Shown here: positions 18,752 to 27,814 of the stretch, piece after piece
How the letters are laid out: each line of letters opens with the position of its first letter
Position numbering within the stretch: position 1 is the stretch's first letter
Source: Streptomyces himalayensis subsp. himalayensis
GTDB lineage: Bacteria > Actinomycetota > Actinomycetes > Streptomycetales > Streptomycetaceae
Direction of reading: 5' to 3'
Assembly: GCF_013778455.1 (NCBI RefSeq)
Contig: NZ_JACEHE010000005.1
Coordinates: forward strand, 62,001 to 126,000
Length of the DNA: 64,000 nt
The notes under the pieces: generated by a model
Databases searched by the model: none
What the model was told of the DNA's origin: nothing
Seen by the model: only the letters and a program-made list of their open reading frames with translations
Made by a program: the position numbers and the translations under genes

Positions 18752-20449
18752 TCAGTCCTCGGGCAGTTCCACCGGCGCGATCTCGTCGTACACGTCGCCT
18801 GGCCCAGGGTTCGTCGGGTCGGTCGCCCCGCCCAGCTGGTGCATGACGCCCCACACGGCGTTGAGCGCGGTCTGCACGGCGCCCTCGGCCCAGCCCGCCG
18901 TCCAGGAGATGTCGTCACCGGCGAGGAAGATGCCGCGCTTGTCCTCGGGGAGGCGGTCCTGCATGAAGTGGGTGAACAGGCGCCGCTGGTAGCGGTAGTG
19001 GCCCGGCAGGTTGGCCTTGAACGCGCCCATGAAGTACGGCTCGTTCTCCCAGGACACGGTCACCGGGTTGCCGATGATGTGCTTCCGGATGTCGACCTTC
19101 GGATAGATCTCGCCGAGCGACTTGAGCATGACCTCCATGCGCTCGTTCGCCGACAGGGGCAGCCACTTCAGGCTGTCGTCGCACCAGGTGTAGGAGAGGC
19201 AGATGACGGCGGGCCGGTCGGGCCCGTTGTCGAGCAGGTAGGTCCCGCGCGTCATACGGTCGGTCAGCGTCATCGACATCACGTCCCGCCCCGTCTTCTC
19301 GTCCTTGTCCAGCCAGAACGGACGGTCGACGGGCACGAAGAGCTTGCTGGACTCCATGTAGTGGGTGCGCTCGATCGCCGTCCAGTGGTCGATCGGGAAG
19401 AGCTCGTCGTCGCACGCGATCTTGGACAGCAGCATCCAGGACTGGGCGGTGAAGATCACGGCTCGGTAGGAGCGGATGTCGCCCGAGGCGTCCGTGACGG
19501 TGATGCGGTTGCCGGCGGTGCGGTGCAGCCGGGTCACGGCCGGACGCGGCTCGCCGTTCACGTGCAGCGACTTGAGGGACGTGCCGTAGGGCCAGTGCAC
19601 GATCTTCTCCGGCTCACGCTCCCACAGCCGCAGCGGAAGCTGCTGGCTGCCGCCGACGATGCCGCGGTGGTGGTCGTCCGCCTCGGTGTAGACGACGCGG
19701 AGGATCTCGAGGATGGAGTTGGGGAAGTCGGTGTCCCAGCCTCCGGTGCCGAAGCCGACCTGGCCGAAGATCTCGCGGTGCCGGAAGGACTTGAAGGCCT
19801 CCGAGTCGCAGAGGAAGCCGTAGAAGGTCTGGTTGTCGAGCTTCTCGACGAGCCGGGACCAGATCTCACGGATACGCGGGACGTCGCGCTCCCGCAGGGC
19901 GCGGTTCATGTCGGAGAAGTCGGCCCCCTCCTCCAGACAGGCGTTCCAGGCGGTCGCCACGTCGCGGTAGACCTGCGGAAGATCGTCGAGGGTCTCGGCG
20001 TAGTGCGACTCGCCCTTGAGATCGACGACCGTGGACGGTGTGGCCTCGGCGAGCGGGTTCGGGAAGGGCCGGGTCTCCAGGCCGACCAGGTCGATGTAGT
20101 GCTGGAGCGCCGTCGACGACGGCGGGAAGCGCATCGCGCCCATCTCGGCGGTGAGCGAGGGGTCGCAGCCGTCGAAGCCGACGGTCCGCAGCCGCCCGCC
20201 GATCCGGTCGGCCTCGTAGACGACCGGCTTGAGGCCCATCTTCATCAGCTCGTACGCGGCCACGATGCCCGACAGTCCGCCGCCGACGACGGCAACTTCG
20301 GTGCCGTGCCCGGTCGCGGGTATCTGGCCCAGCCCCGCGGGGTGCGCGAGGAAGTCGTCGTACGCGTACGGGAAATCCGGCCCGAACATGGTGATCGGCG
20401 GCTGCGCGTCGTCTGCGTGCTGGACGGCGTTGGGCACCGTGGACGTCAT
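18752..20449 (-). CDS. davB: Flavin amine oxidase, probable L-lysine 2-monooxygenase
   Basis: A 565-residue FAD enzyme. The dinucleotide-binding motif VVGGGLSGIVAAYEL is at about residues 54-68, and a C-terminal FAD contact (FLAGDDISWTAGWAEGAVQ) near 500-520. The start (MFGPDFPYAYDDFLAHPAG), ELMKMGLKPVVYEAD, AEMGAMRFPPSSTAL, GQVGFGTGGWDTDFPNS and the end (DPTNPGPGDVYDEIAP) closely match the Pseudomonas lysine 2-monooxygenase DavB as I recall it, which converts lysine to 5-aminovaleramide. The next gene upstream is a DavA-like amidase, which supports this reading. Tryptophan or phenylalanine 2-monooxygenase activity is the main alternative. Confidence 0.82.
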   Translation of the reverse strand: MTSTVPNAVQHADDAQPPITMFGPDFPYAYDDFLAHPAGLGQIPATGHGTEVAVVGGGLSGIVAAYELMKMGLKPVVYEADRIGGRLRTVGFDGCDPSLTAEMGAMRFPPSSTALQHYIDLVGLETRPFPNPLAEATPSTVVDLKGESHYAETLDDLPQVYRDVATAWNACLEEGADFSDMNRALRERDVPRIREIWSRLVEKLDNQTFYGFLCDSEAFKSFRHREIFGQVGFGTGGWDTDFPNSILEILRVVYTEADDHHRGIVGGSQQLPLRLWEREPEKIVHWPYGTSLKSLHVNGEPRPAVTRLHRTAGNRITVTDASGDIRSYRAVIFTAQSWMLLSKIACDDELFPIDHWTAIERTHYMESSKLFVPVDRPFWLDKDEKTGRDVMSMTLTDRMTRGTYLLDNGPDRPAVICLSYTWCDDSLKWLPLSANERMEVMLKSLGEIYPKVDIRKHIIGNPVTVSWENEPYFMGAFKANLPGHYRYQRRLFTHFMQDRLPEDKRGIFLAGDDISWTAGWAEGAVQTALNAVWGVMHQLGGATDPTNPGPGDVYDEIAPVELPED

Positions 20450-20563
20450 GGGGTACGGACTCCTTGCGTGAAGACTCTCGGGGGCGGGCGGCGCGCAGGC
20501 GGGCGTGCTGGTGGTTCAGACGGCGCTTGGATCAGACAGGGCTGGGTTGAGACGGGACTTGGA

Positions 20564-21352
20564 TCAGATGAGGGACCCGTAGAGGCCGGGGCGCCGGTCC
20601 TTCAGATACGGGTTCGCCTCACGTGAGGCCGCGAGAAAAGCGGGGTCGGCGTCGGCGAAGACCAGTTCCTCACCGCGTCTGGCGCGCGTGCGGGCGACCC
20701 CGTCGGGCCCGGCCAGCGTGGAGAGCCCGACGAAGTCGAACTCCCCCTCCTGGCCCACCCGGTTGACGTACGCCACGTACATCTGGTTCTCGAAGGCCCG
20801 CACCGGGACCACGCATTCGGCGACGAACTGGAACGGGTGCATCTGGGCCGTGGGCACCAGCAGCAGGTCCGTGGCCGCGAGGGCGTGGGCACGGACGTTC
20901 TCCGGGAACTCGACGTCGTAGCAGATCATCAGGCCGACGCGGAGACCGTTCAGCTCCGCCTGCACCACCGGTTCGTCGCCCGGCGTGAAGTGGTCCCGTT
21001 CGAAACAGCCGAAGAGGTGGGTCTTGCGGTAGTTGGCGAGGCGTGTGCCGTCGGCCGCGATGAGCTGGGCGGAGTTGAAGACGAGGTCCCCGGAGCGCTC
21101 GGGGTAGCCGTAGGCGATCGCGAGGCCGTGCCGTCCGGCGATCTCCGCGATCGCGTCGGCGGACTCTCCGTCGGCGGGCTCGGCGAGCCGCGCGATGTCG
21201 TCGCCGATCGCGTACCCGGTCAGGAACATCTCCGGCGCCACCAGCAGCCCCGCCCCAGCGGCCCCTGCCCGGCCCGCGGCCTCGTCGAGGACCTTGAGGT
21301 TCTCGACGACCGAACCGGGTCGGCCGGAGCTCTGGAGCAGGGCGGTGCGCAT
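20564..21352 (-). CDS. davA: Nitrilase-superfamily amidase, probable 5-aminovaleramidase
   Basis: A 262-residue carbon-nitrogen hydrolase with the full catalytic triad: Glu41 (LLVAPEMFLTGY), Lys110 (NYRKTHLFG) and Cys144 (LMICYDVEFPENVR). Its length and YGYPERSGDLVFNSAQLI segment match Pseudomonas DavA, which hydrolyses 5-aminovaleramide to 5-aminovalerate. It lies 114 bases upstream of davB on the same strand, so the pair forms a two-step lysine degradation module. An indole-3-acetamide hydrolase role next to a tryptophan monooxygenase cannot be excluded from sequence alone. Confidence 0.82.
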   Translation of the reverse strand: MRTALLQSSGRPGSVVENLKVLDEAAGRAGAAGAGLLVAPEMFLTGYAIGDDIARLAEPADGESADAIAEIAGRHGLAIAYGYPERSGDLVFNSAQLIAADGTRLANYRKTHLFGCFERDHFTPGDEPVVQAELNGLRVGLMICYDVEFPENVRAHALAATDLLLVPTAQMHPFQFVAECVVPVRAFENQMYVAYVNRVGQEGEFDFVGLSTLAGPDGVARTRARRGEELVFADADPAFLAASREANPYLKDRRPGLYGSLI

Positions 21353-21621
21353 GCGTGTTCCTCACCGTGGGACGGGGATTCGGGGGCCTCAAAGACGGTA
21401 CGGTCCGGCATCCGGGCCGACAAGGCGGAGCCGTTGCGCACCGGAGCACCAATCGTTGCGTCCCGCCCGGGGTCGGCAGCGATTCGTTGCGCACCCGGCC
21501 GGCGGGGCCCTTTGCGCCAGGGGGCGCAGGTCAGGGCCCCTTTCGGCTGGAGGCCAAGGTCCCGGGAACGCGGGTAAGGGCGGCGCGGGTTCCCAGGAGC
21601 GCGTGCTGGGCGCGGGCGGCC

Positions 21622-22956
21622 TCACCCCGGTGCCGTGGGAGCCGAGGTGTCGGCCGTGCGAGCCGTCCGGGCTGGAGTCCTCCTGGTGGCCAGGATCAGC
21701 GCCGTCACCAGATAGGGCACCGCGAACAGGGCGAAGACGGTGCCGTGTGCGGCCGTCGAGCCGATCACCGCGTACCCGCCGTACACCGCGACCGTGGTCA
21801 GGTCGGTGCCCACACCGGCCACCGAGGTCAGGGTGGCCCGGCCGGTCCCCTCGATGCGCTGCTGGAGCCGGGCGTCGGCCAGGACGCTCGCCAGCTGGAA
21901 ACCGCCGAAGGCCATCGCCACCAGCGCGATGCCGGCCGGGGTCCGCGCCACCGCACCCGCGGCCAGGGCCAGCGCGGAGCCCGCCAGCAGCCCGGCAAGT
22001 CCACCCGTGCCCAGCCGCTGTCCCACGTCGGCCAGCAGACCGCCGACCGTCGCTGCTGCCCAGACCAGCAACAGCAGCTGCGGTACGGCGCCTTCCGGCA
22101 CGCCGGTGTCGCGCACCAGCAGCGGCGTGTACTCGTCGAGCGCGCCCCACACGGCGGTGACGGCGGGGACGAGCAGCAGGGCCCCGCGTACTGACCGGTT
22201 GCTGCGGGCTTCGGCGAGTCCGGCCCGCAGGGTCCGGGCCCACCCGTCGCCGGGCTCGTCAGCCGAGGGCTTGTCGGTCGAGGGCCCGTCAGCCAACGGC
22301 TCGTCCGTCGAGGGCTCCTCAGCCGAGGGCTCGTCGGTCGAGGGCCTGACCACGGCGGCAGTCGGCGCCGTCCGGTGCTCCGGGAACCGGGACGCGGTGA
22401 CCGCGGCCAGCAGACATACCAGCACGCTGGCGAGCCCGACGGCCGGATACCCGCCGGCCGCGAACACCGGCCCGGCCAGGCCCATCGCCGCCATCACGCC
22501 CACCAGCCCGGCCGCCCGGGCCCGGCCCATCGCGGGCGCGTACCGGTCGGCCGCACCGAGCCGGTCGAGTTCCTCGTACACCAGTGCTTCCAACGCACCG
22601 GAACTCAGCGCTCCCTTGGCGCCCCAGAGCACGAAGCCGAGGGCGAACGACCAGTACGACGGGGTGAGCACCCACAGGGCGAAGCCGGCAGCGGTGAGCA
22701 GCGGCCCGAACCACAGCAGCACGCGCCGCGAGGCGCCGTCGGCCCAGGCACCGGAGGGGATCTCCAGCAGGACACCGGTCAGCGACCACAGGGCGAACAG
22801 CGAGGAGATCTGCCAGACCGTGAGACCGGTGTCGCGGAACAGCAGCGCGTACACCGGGTAGAGCAGGACGAAGTCGTCGAGGAACGCGTAGCCGTACAGC
22901 GTGGCCGTCAGCCGCCGGACACCGGTGCCGGGCACACGCGCGGGTGAAAGAGTCAT
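21622..22956 (-). CDS. MFS transporter with repeat-rich central loop
   Basis: A 444-residue, roughly 12-segment MFS protein (LYGYAFLDDFVLLYPVYALL, VLLEIPSGAWADGASRRVLL, shown as IPSGAWADGASRR, the loop 2-3 motif). The loop between the two halves contains six 15-base repeats encoding P-S-T/A-D/E-E/K pentapeptides. The ATG at 22,956 follows GGGAAGG by about six bases; a longer frame to 23,037 is less likely. It resembles drug/export MFS proteins. It sits upstream of davA-davB by 269 bases, so it could move lysine-pathway compounds, but this is speculation. Confidence 0.8.
   Translation of the reverse strand: MTLSPARVPGTGVRRLTATLYGYAFLDDFVLLYPVYALLFRDTGLTVWQISSLFALWSLTGVLLEIPSGAWADGASRRVLLWFGPLLTAAGFALWVLTPSYWSFALGFVLWGAKGALSSGALEALVYEELDRLGAADRYAPAMGRARAAGLVGVMAAMGLAGPVFAAGGYPAVGLASVLVCLLAAVTASRFPEHRTAPTAAVVRPSTDEPSAEEPSTDEPLADGPSTDKPSADEPGDGWARTLRAGLAEARSNRSVRGALLLVPAVTAVWGALDEYTPLLVRDTGVPEGAVPQLLLLVWAAATVGGLLADVGQRLGTGGLAGLLAGSALALAAGAVARTPAGIALVAMAFGGFQLASVLADARLQQRIEGTGRATLTSVAGVGTDLTTVAVYGGYAVIGSTAAHGTVFALFAVPYLVTALILATRRTPARTARTADTSAPTAPG
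22256..22345. repeat. Six 15-base tandem repeats inside the MFS gene
   Basis: Six degenerate units of 15 bases (22,256, 22,271, 22,286, 22,301, 22,316 and 22,331), each like CTCGTCGGTCGAGGG, encode acidic Pro-Ser-Thr/Ala-Asp/Glu pentapeptides in the loop between the two membrane halves. Confidence 0.8.
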
Positions 22957-23117
22957 GAGGCCTTCCCGCAGGGACAGTTCGGACGCCGGGGATACGGCGC
23001 CCGAGGCGGCCCTCGGGAGGCACGGCTGGTGGATCAATGTCGCCAGGTCATGGGACCGATGCTAGACGGGCTCCCCCGTCCGGCCCAGATGGCGCCCTGC
23101 GGAGACGCTCCCGGTTT

Positions 23118-23323
23118 CTAGGCCCTGTCGTCAAACTCCCGTCGTCCGCCCGAAGGGCGGGCCCCGCGGCGCCTGGTGCGTGCAGCTGCAAGGCGGAGGA
23201 GGGAGGCGACGCGGTGGGGCACCTCCCACGCCCTTAAGGCAGTGGGGGAGCGTGCCAGGCGCCGCGGGGCTGGGGGCACCTCCCAGCGGTAGCTGGGGGA
23301 GGGAGTTTGACGACAGGGCCTAG
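23118..23323. mobile_element. MITE-like element with 23-base perfect terminal inverted repeats
   Basis: The outer 23 bases CTAGGCCCTGTCGTCAAACT(CCC) at 23,118-23,140 are perfectly repeated in inverse at 23,301-23,323. A second perfect inverted repeat of 15 bases (CCCCGCGGCGCCTGG at 23,162-23,176 with its complement at 23,255-23,269) lies inside. The element is about 206 bases and has no ORF. The ends sit in a CTAG context; TIRs beginning GGCCCTGTCGTCAAA are what I recall for Streptomyces IS5-family elements, which target TA in CTAG. The right end abuts the stop codon of the Lrp-family gene. Confidence 0.85.
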
Positions 23324-23772
23324 GTCGGCGAACCCGACGAGAACCGGCGCACCAGCGGCGACAGCACCAGCACGGACTTGGTGCGCTCCACGAACGGCTC
23401 CCCGGCGATCCGCTCAAGGACCCGCTCGAAGTGCCGCATGTCGGAGGCGAAGACCTGCACGACGGCGTCCGCGTCACCAGTGACGGTGGAGGCGGCCACG
23501 ACCTCCTGGTAGCGCTCGAGACCGCGCTGGATGGTCTCGGGCGAGGTGTTGCGCCGGCAGTAGATCTCGACGAACCCCTCGGTCTCCCAGCCGAGCGCGG
23601 CCGGGTCCACGCGGACCGTGAAACCGGTGATGGCGCCGGTGGCGCGCAGCCGGTCCACGCGCCGCTTGACGGCCGGCGCGGACAGGCCGACCAGCTGGCC
23701 GATGTCGGCATAGGACCGGCGGGCGTCCTCGGCGAGGGCGTGCACGATGCGTTCGTCGAGATCGTTCAGCAC
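23320..23772 (-). CDS. Lrp/AsnC-family transcriptional regulator
   Basis: A 150-residue protein: N-terminal helix-turn-helix (LNDLDERIVHALAEDARRSY start; IGQLVGLSAPAVKRRVDRL) and a C-terminal RAM (amino-acid sensing) domain with the variable GxGDADAVVQVF-type loop (TGDADAVVQVFASDM). These regulators respond to amino acids. It lies upstream of the MFS-davA-davB genes on the same strand, so control of lysine use is possible but unproven. Its TAG stop (23,320-23,322) is part of the CTAG at the end of the adjacent MITE-like element; the protein still has normal family length. Confidence 0.88.
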   Translation of the reverse strand: MLNDLDERIVHALAEDARRSYADIGQLVGLSAPAVKRRVDRLRATGAITGFTVRVDPAALGWETEGFVEIYCRRNTSPETIQRGLERYQEVVAASTVTGDADAVVQVFASDMRHFERVLERIAGEPFVERTKSVLVLSPLVRRFSSGSPT

Positions 23773-23878
23773 TGCGGGTGGATCACTTTTCCGGGAGAGG
23801 GCTCAGGCGGCCGGGTCGGTCGCAAGACCGGGTGGAGAGCAGCGGTGGCCGTACAGGAAGTCAAGTAGAACACGGCCC

Positions 23879-23911
23879 GACGGCCCCCACGGCCGGGCCG
23901 TGGGGGCCGTC
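23879..23911 (-). terminator. Strong hairpin downstream of guaB1
   Basis: GACGGCCCCCACGGC (23,879-23,893) and its exact complement (23,897-23,911) form a 15-base stem with a three-base loop, 43 bases after the guaB1 stop. There is no T-run, which is usual for actinobacterial terminators. Confidence 0.75.
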
Positions 23912-23954
23912 GCAGCATGTGTGCCCTGAGGGGCCGTTGCAGCGTGTCGCCGGC

Positions 23955-25439
<1,485 letters not shown>

Positions 25440-25504
25440 TCAGCCGAGGGGAAGAAGCACGTACTTCATTGTCCCACGGGAGGGCTGTACAGCGGGCGGG
25501 ACAA

Positions 25505-25873
25505 TCATCCAGTCATGTCGGTGAAGGGCTGGTCGGATCCTCCGAGCGCCAGCATCACCGAGAGCGCCGGGCCTCGTTCCCGCATGCGGTCCACGGCCTC
25601 CGCGAACACCTCCTGCGCGACGTCCCACTCCCCCGGCTGCGCCGCGGCGTACCCCTGCCAGCCGGTGACGACGACCAGCAGGCCGCGATCCGGGCGCTCG
25701 GCGGCGGACGACGGCCATACGGAGACGTCGGTGAGGCTGTCCGCGAGCGCGTCCCAGTTCCGCCCGAACCACTCCGGGAGCTCCAGCGCCCGCGCGCAGC
25801 GCTCCATGAACTCCGCCTTCTCCTCGGCCCCGGTGAGGTCGAGGAGGACGGTGGCCCAACCGTGCCCAGTCAT
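25505..25873 (-). CDS. Barstar-family protein
   Basis: A 122-residue protein matching the barstar (ribonuclease inhibitor) fold: LDLTGAEEKAEFMERCARAL, then LPEWFGRNWDALADSLTDVS, the hallmark F-G-x-N-W-D-A-L helix, and a C-terminal strand-helix region. Its ATG overlaps the stop of the upstream regulator by one base (TGATG), so it is translationally coupled. No barnase-like ribonuclease gene is visible in the window. It may protect against an imported or distant ribonuclease, or have been co-opted. Confidence 0.85.
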   Translation of the reverse strand: MTGHGWATVLLDLTGAEEKAEFMERCARALELPEWFGRNWDALADSLTDVSVWPSSAAERPDRGLLVVVTGWQGYAAAQPGEWDVAQEVFAEAVDRMRERGPALSVMLALGGSDQPFTDMTG

Positions 25874-26937
25874 CACGGCCCGTCCGGGTCCGCCCGGTCC
25901 AGCGCCGGCCGCGGCGTCGGCCCCGCGGCCATCAGAAAGTCCGCGGCCGAGGTGTCCGTGACGAGGCTGGTGACCAGCCCCGACCGCAGCACCGCATCGA
26001 TCGCCGCAGCCTTCCGCTGACCACCCGCGATGGCGACGACCTCGGGGATCCGCCGCAGCCGGTCCGCCTCGACGGTGATGCACCGCTCGCCCAGGTCCCG
26101 CCCCACCCGGCGCCCCTCGGCGTCGAAGAGGTGCGCCGACATCTCGGCGGCGACACCGAGCGACGCGTAGTGCGCTCGCTCCTCGTCGCTGAGCATGTCG
26201 TGGACCGTGGAGATGCCCGGCTCCCAGGAGCCGATGGACACGCAGGCCACGGTCACCTTGTCGAAGTACTCGAAGGCTCGGGCGATACCGGTCTGGTTGC
26301 GCAGCGCCGCGGCCGTGGCCGCGTCGGGCAGCAGCATCGGCGCGTAGATCGGGTGCGCGTCCCCGCCGGACACCTGCGCGGCGCGCCGGACCGCCTCGAC
26401 CGAGCCGCGCTCGGCGGTCCCGGCGTCGTACACGCCCGTGAGCTGCACGACGGTGCAGGGCGGCAGCCGGTCGAGCGCCGCCGCCATGTGGATCGTCGAG
26501 CGGCCCCACGCGAGGCCGAGGACATCGCCCTCGTGGACGAGCTCGCCGAGGAGGTCCGCCGCGACCTCGCCGAGGTTCTCGGGGTCGGGGGACTCCTCGG
26601 CATCCGCCGGGGACTCGACGACCACGGCGTGCCGCAGGCCGTACCGGGAGCGCAGCGCGTCGGAGCGGTCGGCGTCCAGCTCGGCCGGCACCCGGATCTC
26701 GATGCGTACGAGGTCGCGCTCGAGTGCCGTCTCCAGAACCCGCGCCACCTTGAACCGGCTGACGCCGAACTCCTCAGCGATCTGGATCTTCGACTTGCCC
26801 TCGAGGTAGAAGCGACGGGCCATGGCCGCCGCCTGCACCAGCTCAGCGGGTCCCATCCGCAGGGCTGGCCGTCCCGCCGACATGCCAGTCACGGCGCTCT
26901 CCTCACTGCTGTTCACACTCTTGGATACGCCGCTCAT
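25873..26937 (-). CDS. SorC/DeoR-type sugar-binding transcriptional regulator
   Basis: About 354 residues. The N-terminal helix-turn-helix (YLEGKSKIQIAEEFGVSRFK) is followed by a sugar-phosphate-binding domain (LGLAWGRSTIHMAAAL, GVYDAGTAERGS, VAIAGGQRKAAAIDAVLRS). Such regulators respond to phosphorylated sugars. Its neighbour on the same strand downstream is barstar-like; upstream and in the same direction is rpe, so a pentose-phosphate effector is a fair guess. Three starts are possible: ATG 26,937, GTG 26,892 (with a GAGGAG about six bases upstream) and ATG 26,883; the first is annotated but the second has the best ribosome site. Confidence 0.8.
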   Translation of the reverse strand: MSGVSKSVNSSEESAVTGMSAGRPALRMGPAELVQAAAMARRFYLEGKSKIQIAEEFGVSRFKVARVLETALERDLVRIEIRVPAELDADRSDALRSRYGLRHAVVVESPADAEESPDPENLGEVAADLLGELVHEGDVLGLAWGRSTIHMAAALDRLPPCTVVQLTGVYDAGTAERGSVEAVRRAAQVSGGDAHPIYAPMLLPDAATAAALRNQTGIARAFEYFDKVTVACVSIGSWEPGISTVHDMLSDEERAHYASLGVAAEMSAHLFDAEGRRVGRDLGERCITVEADRLRRIPEVVAIAGGQRKAAAIDAVLRSGLVTSLVTDTSAADFLMAAGPTPRPALDRADPDGP

Positions 26938-26995
26938 CCTTGCAGATCCGGCGTATTTGATCAGCCCTGATGGGCGGCGTTCACGTAGTCGTCGG

Positions 26996-27682
26996 TCAGT
27001 GGTTGCATGCCCACCCGGCGGTGGCGGTCGTCGCCTCGGCCTGGGTGCGCAGTGCACGTACCGCGTCGGCCGGGTCGTCCGCTCCGTACACCGCGGAACC
27101 GGCGACAAAGACGTCCGCGCCGGCCTCGGCGCAGCGCTCGATGGTGGAGGCCGAGACACCGCCGTCGACCTGCAGCCACAGCTCCAGACCGTGCTTGCTG
27201 ATCAGCTCACGGGTACGGCGGATCTTCGGAAGCATGATGTCGAGGAACGCCTGCCCGCCGAAGCCGGGCTCGACGGTCATGATCAGCAGCATGTCCAGCT
27301 CGGGGAGCAGGTCCTCGTACGGCTCGATGGGCGTGGCCGGCTTCAGTGCCATGGAGGCCCGGGCCCCCTTCGCACGGATCTCGCGCGCAAGACGCACGGG
27401 GGCGGCCGCCGCCTCCACGTGGAAGGTGACCGAACCGGCGCCCGCTTCGACGTACTGCGGAGCCCAGCGGTCGGGGTCCTCGATCATCAGATGGCAGTCC
27501 AGCGGGGTGTCCGTCGCACGGCTCAGGGACTCCACGACCGGCACGCCGAGCGTGAGGTTCGGGACGAAGTGGTTGTCCATCACGTCGACATGGAGCCAGT
27601 CAGCGCCTTCGACGGCCCGTGCCTCCTCGGCGAGGCGGGCGAAGTCGGCGGACAGGATGCTGGGGTTGATCTGCACGGCCAT
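26996..27682 (-). CDS. rpe: Ribulose-phosphate 3-epimerase
   Basis: Rpe interconverts ribulose 5-phosphate and xylulose 5-phosphate in the pentose phosphate pathway. The 228-residue TIM barrel shows [53 protein letters not shown] and [20 protein letters not shown] (core [12 protein letters not shown]), covering all metal and substrate residues. It is 132 bases after rsmB on the same strand. Confidence 0.96.
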   Translation of the reverse strand: MAVQINPSILSADFARLAEEARAVEGADWLHVDVMDNHFVPNLTLGVPVVESLSRATDTPLDCHLMIEDPDRWAPQYVEAGAGSVTFHVEAAAAPVRLAREIRAKGARASMALKPATPIEPYEDLLPELDMLLIMTVEPGFGGQAFLDIMLPKIRRTRELISKHGLELWLQVDGGVSASTIERCAEAGADVFVAGSAVYGADDPADAVRALRTQAEATTATAGWACNH

Positions 27683-27751
27683 GCCCCAAGCCTGCCATGC
27701 CCGAGGCTGGTTGCTCCCCCCGGCGTACCTGAGTACGACACCCGAGTACGA

Positions 27752-27807
27752 CGAGGGCCGGACCAGGCCGCCGCGGCGCCGTGACGTGCACGGCCCGCCG
27801 GCCCTCG
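27752..27807 (-). terminator. Possible terminator of the fmt-rsmB unit
   Basis: CGAGGGCCGG (27,752-27,761) pairs with CCGGCCCTCG (27,798-27,807); the intervening G/C-rich loop can form more pairs. It lies just downstream of the rsmB stop and upstream of rpe. Confidence 0.5.
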
Positions 27808-27814
27808 CCTGCCG

